Shown: positions 1 to 9,178, counted from the stretch's first letter. The stretch: DNA of 64,000 nucleotides from Niallia sp. XMNu-256 (GCF_036670015.1 NZ_CP137636.1:2830501-2894500); one strand, 5' to 3'. Notes: generated by a model not told the origin, from the sequence alone. A program made the numbers and translations.

Positions 1-860
1 TGGGTTGTTTTCCTAATTTTACTAATCGAATCTTGAAACTTTAAATGAAATTGATCAGTAATCGTGACAACGGCTTCCAGCTTTTGCTTCTCATACATAA
101 TAAATTCATGGAATTCGGACTTTAACTTATTTTTTAATAGGTCTCGAGGGACAAATCCAGGTGAAGGTGCCTCTAGATAATACCCCTGATAATATCGACC
201 ACCATTTTTCCATGAAAATTGAAGTTGATAAACCATTTCAATATTTTTAAATAAAAGAGTCGCGCCAATTTTCCTCACCAAGAGGGATAAAGTATAGAGG
301 ATTTCTTGGTAGGCCGGTGGCGGTTGAGTGGATCTTAAGGGGACTAGGTCTACCTTAACAATATCAGGTTTTAAATCACCTATACGGTTTAATAGGCTGG
401 TTGTATTTCTCATACTATCAATTGCCACTTTAATCCCGAACGTACGATAATAATTTATTAAATGGTCGATTTCTTTTTTGGGATCTTCATTTGGAATCTC
501 TAACACAATCCGATCCAGTGTAATTCCCTTTTCTTGATATTTTAATAATAATTGCAGTAACTCATCTCCACCATCATTCGTAAACAACTCTGCATTTCTA
601 TTAATAAATAGTAAAACATCTTTATCTAAAATAACTGCTTGGTCCAAAGCCTTCATCAATACTGTGTTATCAACTTCAAGTCGGTATTCTTCAGGGATGC
701 ACTGATCATGGAAGAATGGACCAAGACTGATTATTTCACCGTTTCCATTATACCTCCCTAATACCTCATAACCTATGATTTGATGTTCATCAGCACTGAA
801 TATTGGTTGAAAATATGGAATTACATGTTCTAAATCAGAAATGATATCCAACGCGTCCAT
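1..860 (-). CDS. ykuI: EAL-domain c-di-GMP-binding protein, YkuI-like (partial, C-terminus beyond window)
   Basis: The frame is open from an ATG at 860 (preceded by GAGGAGGATGAAGG) to the window edge, giving 286 codons of a protein that in B. subtilis has about 400. The N-terminus reads MDALDIISDLEHVIPYFQPI, and the EAL signature appears as EVL at residues 32-34 (GYEVLGR), as I recall for YkuI. Known family: a dimeric EAL domain followed by a PAS-like domain that binds cyclic di-GMP with little or no phosphodiesterase activity. The C-terminal domain is mostly outside the window. The gene is divergent from ykuE. Assignment rests on the N-terminal match and the ykuE/ykuD/ykyB/cheV neighbourhood. 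Confidence 0.85.
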   Translation of the reverse strand, partial: MDALDIISDLEHVIPYFQPIFSADEHQIIGYEVLGRYNGNGEIISLGPFFHDQCIPEEYRLEVDNTVLMKALDQAVILDKDVLLFINRNAELFTNDGGDELLQLLLKYQEKGITLDRIVLEIPNEDPKKEIDHLINYYRTFGIKVAIDSMRNTTSLLNRIGDLKPDIVKVDLVPLRSTQPPPAYQEILYTLSLLVRKIGATLLFKNIEMVYQLQFSWKNGGRYYQGYYLEAPSPGFVPRDLLKNKLKSEFHEFIMYEKQKLEAVVTITDQFHLKFQDSISKIRKTT

Positions 861-1014
861 CCTTCATCCTCCTCACCGCTTATGTATATGATTACATCAA
901 AAAAGAGCATTTAATTAATTAAAAATAATTAGAACATCCTCTTTTACCTTCTAATTTTTCGTGTCCTTTGATAGTATATATTAAGACTTTTAAAAATGAT
1001 AGGTTGGTTTTACG

Positions 1015-1893
1015 ATGTCAGATAAAATATCAAGGAGAACATTTATTAGAAGAACGTTTGGTTCTCTCTTTGCCGTGGCTACAGCTAGTGCCGGTGGTTA
1101 TTACTATGCAAAAGAAATTGAAACACGATTGCTTAAAACGAACATACACTCCATACATCATCCGATGATTCCAATTGGTTTTGATCAGTTTAAAATCGTC
1201 CAATTTAGCGATACCCACCTTGGGTTTCATTATAAAGTAGAACAATTAGCAAAAGTGGTCAAAGAAATAAATAAATTAGATCCTGATGTTGTTTTTTTTA
1301 CTGGAGATTTAATGGACGAACCTAATAAATATCAAAATAGTGACGAAATTATTCCTATATTATCAAACATCCAAACTAAATATGGAAAATTTGCTATCTA
1401 TGGAAACCACGATCATGGTGGATATGGTACAGATATATATAAGGATATTATGGTTAATAGCGGTTTTACTTTACTGCAGAATAACAATCAAAAAATCCAA
1501 TTACTTGATGGCAGCGCCATTTATATTGCCGGACTGGATGATGCAATGCTTGGAAAGCCAGATTTAGAAAAGACTGTAGCAGGGATTCCCAAAGACTCCT
1601 ATAAAATTCTTCTTGTCCATGAACCTGATTTAGCAAACCTTGCAGTTCAATATGGATTACAACTACAATTAAGTGGACATAGCCATGGAGGACAAGTAAA
1701 AATTCCATTTGTTGGTCCGTTAATTACTCCACCTTATAGCGAGCAGTATTATGAAGGATTTTACCAAGTCGAGGGCCCAAATAATGATTTAACCTTATAT
1801 GTGAATCGGGGAATCGGTACGACAAGATTACCATTTCGATTTTTATCAAAACCAGAACTAACTTTATTTACTTTATCTGCATTAAAAGACTAA
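1015..1893 (+). CDS. ykuE: Tat-exported metallophosphoesterase YkuE
   Basis: The 292-residue protein opens with a twin-arginine signal, SRRTFIRR at residues 6-13, followed by a hydrophobic Ala/Gly-rich segment. Calcineurin-type metal-binding motifs follow in order: FSDTHLG, FTGDLMD, YGNHDHGG, LVHEPD and LSGHSHGG. B. subtilis YkuE is a Tat substrate that attaches to the cell wall after export through TatAyCy, and the same is expected here. The substrate is not evident. The ribosome binding site before the ATG at 1015 is weak (AGGTTGG). It is followed by ykuD, which has its own promoter space. Confidence 0.92.
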   Translation: MSDKISRRTFIRRTFGSLFAVATASAGGYYYAKEIETRLLKTNIHSIHHPMIPIGFDQFKIVQFSDTHLGFHYKVEQLAKVVKEINKLDPDVVFFTGDLMDEPNKYQNSDEIIPILSNIQTKYGKFAIYGNHDHGGYGTDIYKDIMVNSGFTLLQNNNQKIQLLDGSAIYIAGLDDAMLGKPDLEKTVAGIPKDSYKILLVHEPDLANLAVQYGLQLQLSGHSHGGQVKIPFVGPLITPPYSEQYYEGFYQVEGPNNDLTLYVNRGIGTTRLPFRFLSKPELTLFTLSALKD

Positions 1894-1895
1894 GA

Positions 1896-1955
1896 AGAGG
1901 CTGTCAAGTTGAAAAAGGCGGCATAGTTTGAATATCACCTCCTTGGGCATCCTCT
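1896..1955 (+). terminator. imperfect hairpin after ykuE
   Basis: AGAGGCTGTCAAG at 1896-1908 can pair with CTTGGGCATCCTCT at 1942-1955 with mismatches, followed by a short T-rich stretch. This is a weak candidate for the ykuE transcript end. The remaining bases up to the ykuD ribosome binding site show nothing I can name. Confidence 0.3.
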
Positions 1956-2125
1956 CTTTAATTTTATGTAATTAACACCACTCTTTTTATGCCCTATCTT
2001 CCATCTAAAAAAGTCCTATCACCACATTATGATTGCCTATCGAAATAAATACAGTAGCATTATCCTATATTTTTTCATAGGTTACTTTAACATAGTTATT
2101 GCACAAAATGGAATGGAGTGGTGTC

Positions 2126-2620
2126 ATGCAACACATCATAAAAAGAGGAGAAACTTTATCTCTGATATCCAGGGATTATCGAGTCTCAATTTCACAACTC
2201 CTAGCTGCAAACCCCTTTATTACAAATGTCAATACGATTCAAGCAGGCTGGTCCATCCGGATTCCAGGTTTACCTGATCCAGCGACCATTCCTTACCGAA
2301 TTGTTATTTCAAGAGGAAATCGCACACTTCAACTATTCCGAAACAATAGGTTGGTAAAAACTTACCCGATTGCAGTAGGTAAAATGTTAACCCAAACTCC
2401 TGTAGGAACATTTGTGGTTGTTAACCGGCAGCCGAATCCTGGTGGACCATATGGAGCAATGTGGCTTTCCCTTTCGAAAGCTGGCTATGGGATTCACGGG
2501 ACCAATGACCCCTCTTCAATTGGCAAATCGGTATCAAAAGGTTGTGTGCGAATGCATAATCGCGATGTTCTTGAACTGTCAAGACTAATACCAAATGGAA
2601 CAACCGTAACTATTCAATGA
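2126..2620 (+). CDS. ykuD: LysM-L,D-transpeptidase YkuD
   Basis: The start is placed at the ATG at 2126 because GGAG lies 7 bases upstream and the product is then 164 residues, the length of B. subtilis YkuD. An N-terminal LysM repeat (about residues 2-48) ending in IRIPGLPDP precedes the L,D-transpeptidase catalytic domain. The HGTN segment and the catalytic cysteine in SKGCVRMHN are intact. Family knowledge: these enzymes form or remodel 3-3 cross-links in peptidoglycan, and in B. subtilis ykuD is expressed late in sporulation. There is no signal peptide, as in the B. subtilis protein, so it is probably active on the spore or mother-cell side. An upstream in-frame ATG at 2099 has no ribosome binding site. 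Confidence 0.93.
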   Translation: MQHIIKRGETLSLISRDYRVSISQLLAANPFITNVNTIQAGWSIRIPGLPDPATIPYRIVISRGNRTLQLFRNNRLVKTYPIAVGKMLTQTPVGTFVVVNRQPNPGGPYGAMWLSLSKAGYGIHGTNDPSSIGKSVSKGCVRMHNRDVLELSRLIPNGTTVTIQ

Positions 2621-2795
2621 AAACCTTTCGCTTTTTGAGAGTATTTTAAAGATGTGCGAGCCCTCCTCTCAATCGAATTAATTTTTTTAGATACTTATTT
2701 TCTTTTGTGAACAGAAGAGTTATAATAAGATTGAGTTAAATGTTGAACATTAAAATAACCATTGTTTTTTTATAATACTGAAAGGAGTCCTAACA

Positions 2796-3281
2796 TTGTC
2801 CTCATTTAGTGACGGTGCATCAAAACCTCAAATAAAGCCAACAATAGAAAACCTCTCACAAGCGATCTTCATTGTTAATAGACATGCGAAAACTGCTCCA
2901 AATCCTAAATTTTTATATAAGCTAAAATATACGGCTCTTCATAAACTCATTCGTGAAGGTAAAGCCCAAAAAATAGGTCTGCATTTTTCAAACAACCCTA
3001 AATATAGTCAGCAGCAATCGGATGTATTAATACAATGCGGGAAATATACATTCCATCTACCTCCTTCTAAAAGTGACTTTGAAGAATTACCTCATCTCGG
3101 TAAATTAGATCACAATGTTCGCAACCCAAAGGCTACACTTTCACTTAGCCAAGCAAAACGAATCCTCTTAACATACACTGGATTAACTGAACTAGAAAAC
3201 AACCCGACCTCGACAACAAAACCAGCTCGTAAGAAATATCATAAACCCGTTTTTAAAAAGCTTGGAGAAAGTTATTATTAA
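2796..3281 (+). CDS. ykyB: conserved protein YkyB
   Basis: A 161-residue soluble basic protein starts at TTG 2796 behind GAAAGGAG. The stretches VNRHAKTAPNPKFLY, GLHFSNNPKYSQQQSDVLI and the C-terminal YHKPVFKKLGESYY match B. subtilis YkyB closely, as does the position next to cheV and ykuD. I know of no experimentally assigned function. No catalytic or membrane motif is visible. It has its own promoter space and ends at a strong bidirectional terminator shared with the convergent cheV. Confidence 0.88.
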   Translation: MSSFSDGASKPQIKPTIENLSQAIFIVNRHAKTAPNPKFLYKLKYTALHKLIREGKAQKIGLHFSNNPKYSQQQSDVLIQCGKYTFHLPPSKSDFEELPHLGKLDHNVRNPKATLSLSQAKRILLTYTGLTELENNPTSTTKPARKKYHKPVFKKLGESYY

Positions 3282-3285
3282 ACAT

Positions 3286-3337
3286 GAAAAAACTTCTATT
3301 AATGGATGAAACGGTTCTCATTAACAGAAGTTTTTTC
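3286..3337 (+). terminator. bidirectional terminator between ykyB and cheV
   Basis: GAAAAAACTTCTATTAATG at 3286 pairs with CATTAACAGAAGTTTTTTC ending at 3337. Runs of T on both strands let it serve the convergent ykyB and cheV. Confidence 0.85.
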
Positions 3338-3342
3338 ATTTT

Positions 3343-4248
3343 CTATAATGCGAGTTGGTCGATGAGTCTTACTAGTTCGTCAATTTCTGGTTTACTAACC
3401 TGAGAATTTGCCCCTACTACTTGTCCTTTATGCCGTAAATCATCTGTAATAAGGGAAGAGAAAATGATAACAGGCAACTTCGATAAATCACTGTTTTGTT
3501 TTATCTTTTTAGTTAAATGATGTCCATCCATTTGCGGCATTTCAATATCCGTAATCACCAACTGGACTTCCTTTTCTATTTCCGTGCCTTTATTAATAAT
3601 GGATTCTAAAAACCGATAGGCTTCCGCACCATTCTCAAAGAATTCGATATTATGATAACCTGCTTCCGCTAATGTGTCGAGAAGCAAGTTACGTAATAGT
3701 GGAGAGTCTTCAGCAATCACCAAATGCTTGTTAGAACGTTCTCTATGCCCTAACTTTTGCAGTCGTTCGACACTAATACCAGACTCGGGATTAATCTCAA
3801 CTACAATTTTTTCAAAATCCAATAATAGAATCATTTCGCCATTTAATTTAATAACTCCAATAATTTGACTATCTGCCCCTTGGTACATTTCAGAAGGTTT
3901 TTCAATTTGCTGCCATGAAATGCGATGGATTTGTGAAACACTATGAACATGAAAAACGATTTTCTGCTGATTAAATTCAGTTACAATAAATTTATCTTTT
4001 TCGGGAGTATCGGAGGCAGGAAATCCAATGGCTTTAGCCACATTCACCACAGGTAATACCTCACCTCTTAATTCGATAATGCCCTCGACATGAGGATGAG
4101 AATTTGGAATGATTGTTACGGATACAGGGTTAATAATTTCTCGTACTTTTATCACATTGATCCCAAAGTGATTTTTACCAATACCAAACTCAACAATTTC
4201 CAGTTCATTTGTTCCAGTTTTAAGTAAGATTCCTTTATTATTTTTCAC
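3343..4248 (-). CDS. cheV: chemotaxis coupling protein CheV (CheW-receiver fusion)
   Basis: The 301-residue protein has a CheW-like domain (about residues 15-155) and a C-terminal response-regulator receiver domain (about 175-300). The receiver keeps acidic residues E180/D181, phospho-acceptor D234 in LVITDIEMPQMDG, and K287 in QVSKPE. CheV couples chemoreceptors to CheA and, when phosphorylated, takes part in adaptation. Translation starts at GTG 4248 behind GAGG. It lies far from any flagellar operon, as in B. subtilis. A second chemotaxis gene, cheX, is at 62.3 kb. Confidence 0.95.
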   Translation of the reverse strand: MKNNKGILLKTGTNELEIVEFGIGKNHFGINVIKVREIINPVSVTIIPNSHPHVEGIIELRGEVLPVVNVAKAIGFPASDTPEKDKFIVTEFNQQKIVFHVHSVSQIHRISWQQIEKPSEMYQGADSQIIGVIKLNGEMILLLDFEKIVVEINPESGISVERLQKLGHRERSNKHLVIAEDSPLLRNLLLDTLAEAGYHNIEFFENGAEAYRFLESIINKGTEIEKEVQLVITDIEMPQMDGHHLTKKIKQNSDLSKLPVIIFSSLITDDLRHKGQVVGANSQVSKPEIDELVRLIDQLAL

Positions 4249-4345
4249 GAGTCCTCAACCTGCCTGTATTTTAATAGTCTTTTCTAATACCTTTACTATA
4301 CCATGAAGAACGATGAAGGCAGTGGTTGTTTTTCTATATTCAAAA

Positions 4346-4378
4346 AAAAAATACATCCATATTAGGATGCATTTTTTT
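4346..4378 (-). terminator. hairpin terminator after the RDD gene
   Basis: AATACATCC and GGATGCATT pair around a short ATATTA loop, with A/T tracts on both sides. It lies immediately downstream of the minus-strand RDD gene. Confidence 0.75.
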
Positions 4379-4383
4379 GTTAT

Positions 4384-4914
4384 TTATTCCGATTTAATGA
4401 CAATTGTACTAGCAATTAGATCATGCAGGCCCTGTTTCTTTTCTGTAAAAGCTACCATAATATATCCAATACATAGAATTCCAGACAGAAATGACATAGC
4501 CACATACCGACCAAAGGCTCTCCAAAATGTGATACGATTTCCATTCCCATCGATTACTTTTAATTTTAATAATCTTTTTCCAATTGTTGCTTGCCATTTT
4601 GAAGAATGAAGTCCAGCAAAATAAGCAACAGTTACAATGAAACTAACGATCATCGTAATGATTAATGCTGTATAATACGCACCCATAACAGAAAGCATTT
4701 CAGCATCGCTATACATATAATTAGGATCATACATCATATAATAAAAAACGTCTGATGTTCCTAAGAAAATAAAAAAGATAACGGATGTCAATAACCATAA
4801 AGGAATACTTAAAATAATGGAGTCAATTACATAAGCTCCTACCCGAATCCAAAAACCTGCATAGACTGATGTTACTCCTTCATTCGAATGATTTTCTAAA
4901 GTTGTATTCATCAT
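4384..4914 (-). CDS. RDD-family membrane protein
   Basis: A 176-residue protein with about three to four membrane segments. GFWIRVGAYVIDSIIL carries the Arg and Asp typical of the first RDD helix, and the C-terminal half has SSKWQATIGKRLLKLKVIDGNG and ITFWRAFGRYVAM, the usual second RDD block. Family members are small integral membrane proteins of unclear role, and some have been linked to ion exchange. GGGGG lies 3 and 6 bases before two consecutive ATGs, so the start could be 4914 or 4911. It appears monocistronic. Confidence 0.8.
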   Translation of the reverse strand: MMNTTLENHSNEGVTSVYAGFWIRVGAYVIDSIILSIPLWLLTSVIFFIFLGTSDVFYYMMYDPNYMYSDAEMLSVMGAYYTALIITMIVSFIVTVAYFAGLHSSKWQATIGKRLLKLKVIDGNGNRITFWRAFGRYVAMSFLSGILCIGYIMVAFTEKKQGLHDLIASTIVIKSE

Positions 4915-5003
4915 AGACCCCCAATTAGAGATTCATTAACGCTTATTAACTTATTAATATGCCTTTATTTGTCTCCCTAGACCATGATAAAAAGCCAGGC
5001 ACC

Positions 5004-5033
5004 AAAAAAAAGTGCCAGCAGCAGCCAGCACTT
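5004..5033 (-). terminator. terminator of the small gene at 5048
   Basis: On the minus strand AAGTGCTGGC pairs with CTGGCACTT (9 bp including G-T pairs) around a CTGCTG loop, followed by seven T. Confidence 0.8.
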
Positions 5034-5047
5034 TTACTTTTGTATTA

Positions 5048-5230
5048 TTATAATCCACCTTTATATTTACCATCATTTTTTGATGCTTTTTCTTTTTTAG
5101 CTTTATTTTTATGAATCTTATTTGTATTAGCACTGCCCATTTCATGAGCGAATTCTGAGTCGATTACACTTGAGTCAAAACCTTTTTTATTTTTTTGCTG
5201 TGGATCATTCTTTTTATTTCGTTTTGCCAT
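5048..5230 (-). CDS. small basic protein, candidate small acid-soluble spore protein
   Basis: The 60-residue, very hydrophilic Lys/Asn-rich protein starts at ATG 5230, behind AAAGGAGG with 8-base spacing. It contains SEFAHE, resembling the EFAxE site that germination protease GPR cuts in gamma-type spore proteins, and a KIHKNKAKKEKASKN tail. I do not recognise a named family with certainty. The composition resembles the minor SASPs of Bacillus. The Shine-Dalgarno sequence is buried in the preceding hairpin (5233-5278). Nothing in it suggests enzymatic activity. Confidence 0.6.
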   Translation of the reverse strand: MAKRNKKNDPQQKNKKGFDSSVIDSEFAHEMGSANTNKIHKNKAKKEKASKNDGKYKGGL

Positions 5231-5232
5231 CA

Positions 5233-5278
5233 AAAAAACCTCCTTTGCTCTACTATTAGTGTGTTTCGGAGGCTTTTT
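5233..5278 (-). terminator. terminator hairpin overlapping a Shine-Dalgarno
   Basis: On the minus strand AAAAAGCCTCC (5278 to 5268) pairs with GGAGGTTTTTT (5243 to 5233). It probably ends the ykwC transcript. Its 3' arm is also the ribosome binding site of the small gene starting at 5230, so read-through RNA would carry a masked start. Confidence 0.7.
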
Positions 5279-5290
5279 CTTTATGCGATT

Positions 5291-6169
5291 TTACATTTTC
5301 CAATATTTATATAAAGCATGTGTACCGCTATTTTCTTCCCCATTATTTGCTAAACGCTCGTACATATCCTTCGCGAGGGAAAGTCCTGGTGTATCTAGTT
5401 GCATTGCTTCTGCTTCTTGTAAAGCTATATTCATATCTTTTATAAAATGTTTTATGTAGAATCCAGGTTCAAAATTTTCGGCTAACATTCTTGGCGCAAG
5501 GTTGGAAAGAGACCAACTACCTGCTGCTCCTGATGAAATGCTTTCTAACACCTTCTCTGGGTCAAGTCCTGCCTTTTCGGCATAAATGATTGCTTCGCAC
5601 ACCCCGATCATATTAGTAGCTATAGCAATTTGATTGCACATTTTTGTATGTTGTCCAGCCCCAGCTTGACCTTGATAGACAATATTGGTTCCAAGCAACT
5701 TAAATAGTGGGAGGATTTCATTATAAACAGATTCATCTCCACCGACCATTATCGAAAGTCGTGCTTCTTTTGCCCCTATATCACCGCCAGAAACAGGAGC
5801 ATCCAATGCATAAATTCCCTTCCCTTTTGCTTCTTCATAAATCTTTTTTGCTAATGTTGGAGTTGATGTTGTCATATCAATTACATAGGAACCAGGATTC
5901 CCATTCTCAATGATTCCTTGTTCCCCGAAATAAGTTTCTTCCACATCCTTTGGATAACCAACTATTGTAAATACAACATGGGCTTGCTTTGCAACCTCTT
6001 TTGGACTCGTTGCCCATAAGGCGCCCTCTTCCAATAACTCTAATGCCTTTTCCTTTGTGCGATTGTAAACAACGATAGAATACCCAGCACGAAGTAAGTG
6101 CATCGCCATGCTTTTTCCCATCACACCCGTTCCAACAAACCCAATGATTGGACTTCTCTTACTTAGCAT
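5291..6169 (-). CDS. ykwC: NAD(P)-dependent beta-hydroxyacid dehydrogenase YkwC
   Basis: The start at ATG 6169 is preferred because GGAGGGAG ends 8 bases upstream; an ATG at 6187 lies before that site. The 292-residue product has the Rossmann motif GFVGTGVMG near the N-terminus, the substrate-binding block DAPVSGGDIGA and the catalytic-lysine segment GAGQHTKMCNQ of the 3-hydroxyisobutyrate dehydrogenase family. Its sequence follows B. subtilis YkwC closely (for example GAAGSWSLSNLAPRML). The physiological substrate is not determined from sequence; these enzymes oxidise short beta-hydroxy acids in the cytoplasm. Transcribed alone. Confidence 0.85.
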   Translation of the reverse strand: MLSKRSPIIGFVGTGVMGKSMAMHLLRAGYSIVVYNRTKEKALELLEEGALWATSPKEVAKQAHVVFTIVGYPKDVEETYFGEQGIIENGNPGSYVIDMTTSTPTLAKKIYEEAKGKGIYALDAPVSGGDIGAKEARLSIMVGGDESVYNEILPLFKLLGTNIVYQGQAGAGQHTKMCNQIAIATNMIGVCEAIIYAEKAGLDPEKVLESISSGAAGSWSLSNLAPRMLAENFEPGFYIKHFIKDMNIALQEAEAMQLDTPGLSLAKDMYERLANNGEENSGTHALYKYWKM

Positions 6170-6227
6170 TTCAGTCTCTCCCTCCATTATTTATTATTAT
6201 CATTGTAACATTTGCATTGAAAAGATT

Positions 6228-6686
6228 TTATATTTGAGAGGTAAAATTTGTTAAAAATGCTTTAGCGATCACTTCATCATTGCTAATAATTTCAACCGAA
6301 ATCGCTTTTTCATCTTTAATCATTTTTTCAATCTCAAATACATGAAGGTCTACAAGCATTGGGATCGGATCCATATAAATAAAAAATTCTTCCCCTTGTG
6401 ATACATCTAGTGTTTTTCCATTCGGTACTTCCTTCGAACCGTAAATAATTTCTTCACCGCCAAGGGCAGCAGCTAATTCCTCATCATGAATCAATACTTT
6501 TACTTTATACATCTTTTCATCAGTGAAAATCTTATCATTTAATTTAAATCGAAACTCCAGTTCATTTTTATTATTCAAATGCGCTTCTGCATATCGGTTA
6601 ATAATGGATGGTTCATCTGAAATACATCCTCCCAATAATAATAAAGAAATACAGAAATTTGCTATTAAAAGTATTTTTCTTCTCAT
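6228..6686 (-). CDS. hypothetical lipoprotein
   Basis: A 152-residue protein with a lipoprotein signal peptide: MRRK, a hydrophobic core and lipobox LLGGC with the acylated Cys at about residue 21. The mature part is acidic and beta-rich, with no motif I recognise. It should be anchored on the outer face of the membrane. ATG 6686 follows GAGGAG. The role is unknown; length and composition suggest a Bacillus-restricted lineage protein. Confidence 0.7.
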   Translation of the reverse strand: MRRKILLIANFCISLLLLGGCISDEPSIINRYAEAHLNNKNELEFRFKLNDKIFTDEKMYKVKVLIHDEELAAALGGEEIIYGSKEVPNGKTLDVSQGEEFFIYMDPIPMLVDLHVFEIEKMIKDEKAISVEIISNDEVIAKAFLTNFTSQI

Positions 6687-6745
6687 ATTTTATCACTCCT
6701 CATTAAACACTTTAGTCAATGAAAAGCCTAAATAAACTATAGAAT

Positions 6746-6779
6746 TTAAAAAAACCGACTGATTCTACAGCCGGTTTTT
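6746..6779 (-). terminator. ptsHI terminator
   Basis: AAAAACCG-A-CTG pairs with CAG-C-CGGTTTTT around a 6-base loop, just downstream of ptsI. T-runs are present on the minus strand. Confidence 0.8.
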
Positions 6780-6791
6780 GTTATATTTTTA

Positions 6792-8510
6792 TTATTTCTG
6801 AGATATAGCCGAATCAACTGCCTCAACCACTTCAGCAGTCGTGCTCATTTGCAATGCTCTCTGTGCTAATTCTTCCATTTCCTTTTTAGATAGGCGAAGA
6901 ATTTGTGATCGTGCTTTTAAAATAGATGTAGCGCTCATTGAAAACTCATCAAGCCCTAGACCTAGCAATAATGGAATAGCCGTTTCATCCCCTGCCATTT
7001 CTCCACACATACCAGCCCACTTACCTTCTTTATGAGCTGCATCAATCACCATTTTAACGAGTCGTAAAATAGCTGGACTGTATGGCTGATAAAGATAGGA
7101 TACGCGTTCATTCATTCGGTCTGCAGCCATTGTATATTGAATCAAATCATTCGTACCTATACTAAAGAAGTCTACTTCTTTTGCGAATTGGTCTGCCATC
7201 ACAGCAGTTGAAGGAATTTCTACCATGATTCCAACTTCAATAGAATCTGAAACTCCGACACCTTCATTCACTAGTTTTTGTTTTTCTTCTTCTAAGATCG
7301 CTTTGGCAGAGCGGAATTCATCCAGGGTTGCAATCATTGGAAACATAATTTTTAAATTTCCATAGGCACTCGCACGAAGTAATGCTCTTAATTGTGTTCT
7401 GAATAAGTCTTGTTCCTCCAAGCATAGACGAATGGCACGGAACCCAAGAAATGGATTCATTTCCTTTGGCAGATTCAAATAAGGTAATTCCTTATCTCCA
7501 CCAATATCAAGAGTACGAACAACAACAGGTTTACCCTCTAAGCCTTCAAGAACAGCTTTATAAGACTCAAATTGCTCGTCTTCTGATGGAAGTTCATTTC
7601 TACCCATATACAAGAATTCAGTACGGTATAAGCCTACCCCTTCACCCCCATTATTGATCACGCCATCTAAATCATTAGGAGTTCCAATATTTGCGACTAA
7701 TTCAACTTGGTGGCCATCAGCTGTTACGGTTTTTTCGTTTAATAACTTTGCCCATTCAGCCTTTTGAGTTTCATATTGAGCATGTTCTTGTTTATATTGT
7801 GCGATGATTTCTTCCGAAGGGTTAATATGTACTTCCCCTTTTAATCCATCAACAATAATGACATCACCGCTCTTTATTTCTTCTGTTGCGGACTTTGTCC
7901 CAACTACAGCAGGAATTTCCATTGAACGAGCCATTATCGCTGAGTGTGATGTTCGGCCGCCAATATTCGTTGTGAACGCTTTAACGTATTTTCGATTTAA
8001 TTGAGCTGTATCTGAAGGTGTTAAATCTTCTGCAACAATAATGGCTTCTTCCGAAATCATACTTGGGTTAATAATTTGAACCCCTAATAAATGTGACAAA
8101 ATCCGTTTTCTAACATCACGAATGTCCGCGGCTCTTTCCCGCATGTATTCATTATCCATTTGTTCAAACATGGTAATGAACATGTCGGTAACTTCTTTTA
8201 AGGCCTGTTCAGCATTTACCTTTTCTGTTTTAACTTTATCTTCAATCGGTGTGATCATTTCTGGATCATTCGCAATTAATAAATGCGCTTCAAAAATAGC
8301 GCCTTTATCTTCACCAAGTTCAACATTTGCTTTATCACGTATTGCCTCAAGCTCTGCTTTAGATGTAGCCAGGGCATCATGTAATCGCTTGATTTCTTGA
8401 TCAGTATCAGCGACCTCAGTCTTTTTAAAGGACAAGTCGGGCTCTACGAGTCGATAGGCTTTGGCGATAGCAATTCCACTTGAAGCAGCAATTCCTTTTA
8501 AAACAGTCAT
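6792..8510 (-). CDS. ptsI: PTS enzyme I (phosphoenolpyruvate-protein phosphotransferase)
   Basis: The 572-residue protein is full length for enzyme I (570 in B. subtilis). The phosphorylated histidine is H189 in [13 protein letters not shown]. The PEP-binding C-terminal barrel has [15 protein letters not shown] and the active-site cysteine segment MCGEMAGD. It takes phosphate from PEP and passes it to HPr. The ATG directly follows the ptsH stop codon (TAAATG), so the two are co-translated. Confidence 0.98.
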   Translation of the reverse strand: MTVLKGIAASSGIAIAKAYRLVEPDLSFKKTEVADTDQEIKRLHDALATSKAELEAIRDKANVELGEDKGAIFEAHLLIANDPEMITPIEDKVKTEKVNAEQALKEVTDMFITMFEQMDNEYMRERAADIRDVRKRILSHLLGVQIINPSMISEEAIIVAEDLTPSDTAQLNRKYVKAFTTNIGGRTSHSAIMARSMEIPAVVGTKSATEEIKSGDVIIVDGLKGEVHINPSEEIIAQYKQEHAQYETQKAEWAKLLNEKTVTADGHQVELVANIGTPNDLDGVINNGGEGVGLYRTEFLYMGRNELPSEDEQFESYKAVLEGLEGKPVVVRTLDIGGDKELPYLNLPKEMNPFLGFRAIRLCLEEQDLFRTQLRALLRASAYGNLKIMFPMIATLDEFRSAKAILEEEKQKLVNEGVGVSDSIEVGIMVEIPSTAVMADQFAKEVDFFSIGTNDLIQYTMAADRMNERVSYLYQPYSPAILRLVKMVIDAAHKEGKWAGMCGEMAGDETAIPLLLGLGLDEFSMSATSILKARSQILRLSKKEMEELAQRALQMSTTAEVVEAVDSAISQK

Positions 8511-8777
8511 TTATTGAGCCAACCCTTCATTAATTAATCTCTCTTCTAACGCAGAAAGGGCTTCTGTTTCATCGTTTCCCTCTGCACTTATTTTAATTGT
8601 AGCACCTTGTCCAATTCCTAAGGACATGACACCCATTATTGATTTTAAATTTACCTTTTTATCTTTATACTCAAGGTTTATATCACTATTAAATTTGCTA
8701 GCAAGTTGTACTAACAGTGTTGCCGGTCGTGCATGAATACCTGTCGGGTCAATTACTGTAAATTGCTTTTCAACCAT
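8511..8777 (-). CDS. ptsH: PTS phosphocarrier protein HPr
   Basis: The 88-residue protein carries both regulatory sites: catalytic H15 in [10 protein letters not shown] and HPr-kinase target S46 in [11 protein letters not shown]-Ser46-HPr is the CcpA cofactor in Firmicutes, so this gene supports both sugar transport and catabolite repression. GGAGG lies about 10 bases before ATG 8777. In B. subtilis ptsG and glcT stand upstream; here they are absent and the gene has its own promoter and an upstream cre-like site. Confidence 0.98.
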   Translation of the reverse strand: MVEKQFTVIDPTGIHARPATLLVQLASKFNSDINLEYKDKKVNLKSIMGVMSLGIGQGATIKISAEGNDETEALSALEERLINEGLAQ

Positions 8778-8817
8778 AAATACAACTACCTCCTATATTT
8801 TCGACATATATGATAAA

Positions 8818-8902
8818 ATCATAACACTTTCCAATATTGCTCAACAAATATTATATGTATTTTTATCCTAAGTCCTAATTTTCAGTAACGTAACCGCTTA
8901 CA
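8818..8902 (-). promoter_or_regulatory. ptsH promoter with upstream cre-like site
   Basis: On the minus strand TTGTTG (8847-8842) and TATGAT (8823-8818) are separated by 18 bases. About 40 bases further upstream TGTAAGCGGTTACG (8902-8889) matches the CcpA cre consensus TGWAANCGNTNWCA at all but the last base. Its position about 85 bases before the expected start would fit an activating or auxiliary site better than a roadblock. Promoter and cre are pattern matches only. Confidence 0.55.
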
Positions 8903-8949
8903 GATAACTCATAATTTTTTTTATCCACATCAGTGCCTATACCCCTATT

Positions 8950-8982
8950 AACAAATAAGGAGATCAATTGTCAGATCCCCTT
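8950..8982 (-). terminator. terminator of the 64-residue protein gene
   Basis: On the minus strand AAGGGGATC pairs with GATCTCCTT (one mismatch), followed by ATTTGTT. Confidence 0.6.
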
Positions 8983-8983
8983 T

Positions 8984-9178
8984 CTAACTTCTCGGTTCAT
9001 TTAAATATTGATACAATACATCTCCGCCTCTTTGAGCAATTCCACGGTAATGTTTGAAATCCTTTCTACTCACAAGTACTTTACGAAAAGATAGGAATTC
9101 TTCTTTTGAAATTAAATACTCTTTTAACTCGCCACTTTTTAACTTGTCGAGTATCGTAACAGCCATTTCCTCTGTCAT
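8984..9178 (-). CDS. hypothetical 64-residue protein
   Basis: A small charged soluble protein starts at ATG 9178 with AAAGGGAG upstream. It is predicted mostly helical, with a tail RGIAQRGGDVLYQYLNEPRS. I do not recognise the family. A ribosome binding site, a following terminator and codon use like its neighbours support a real gene. It is divergent from ykvS. Confidence 0.6.
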   Translation of the reverse strand: MTEEMAVTILDKLKSGELKEYLISKEEFLSFRKVLVSRKDFKHYRGIAQRGGDVLYQYLNEPRS

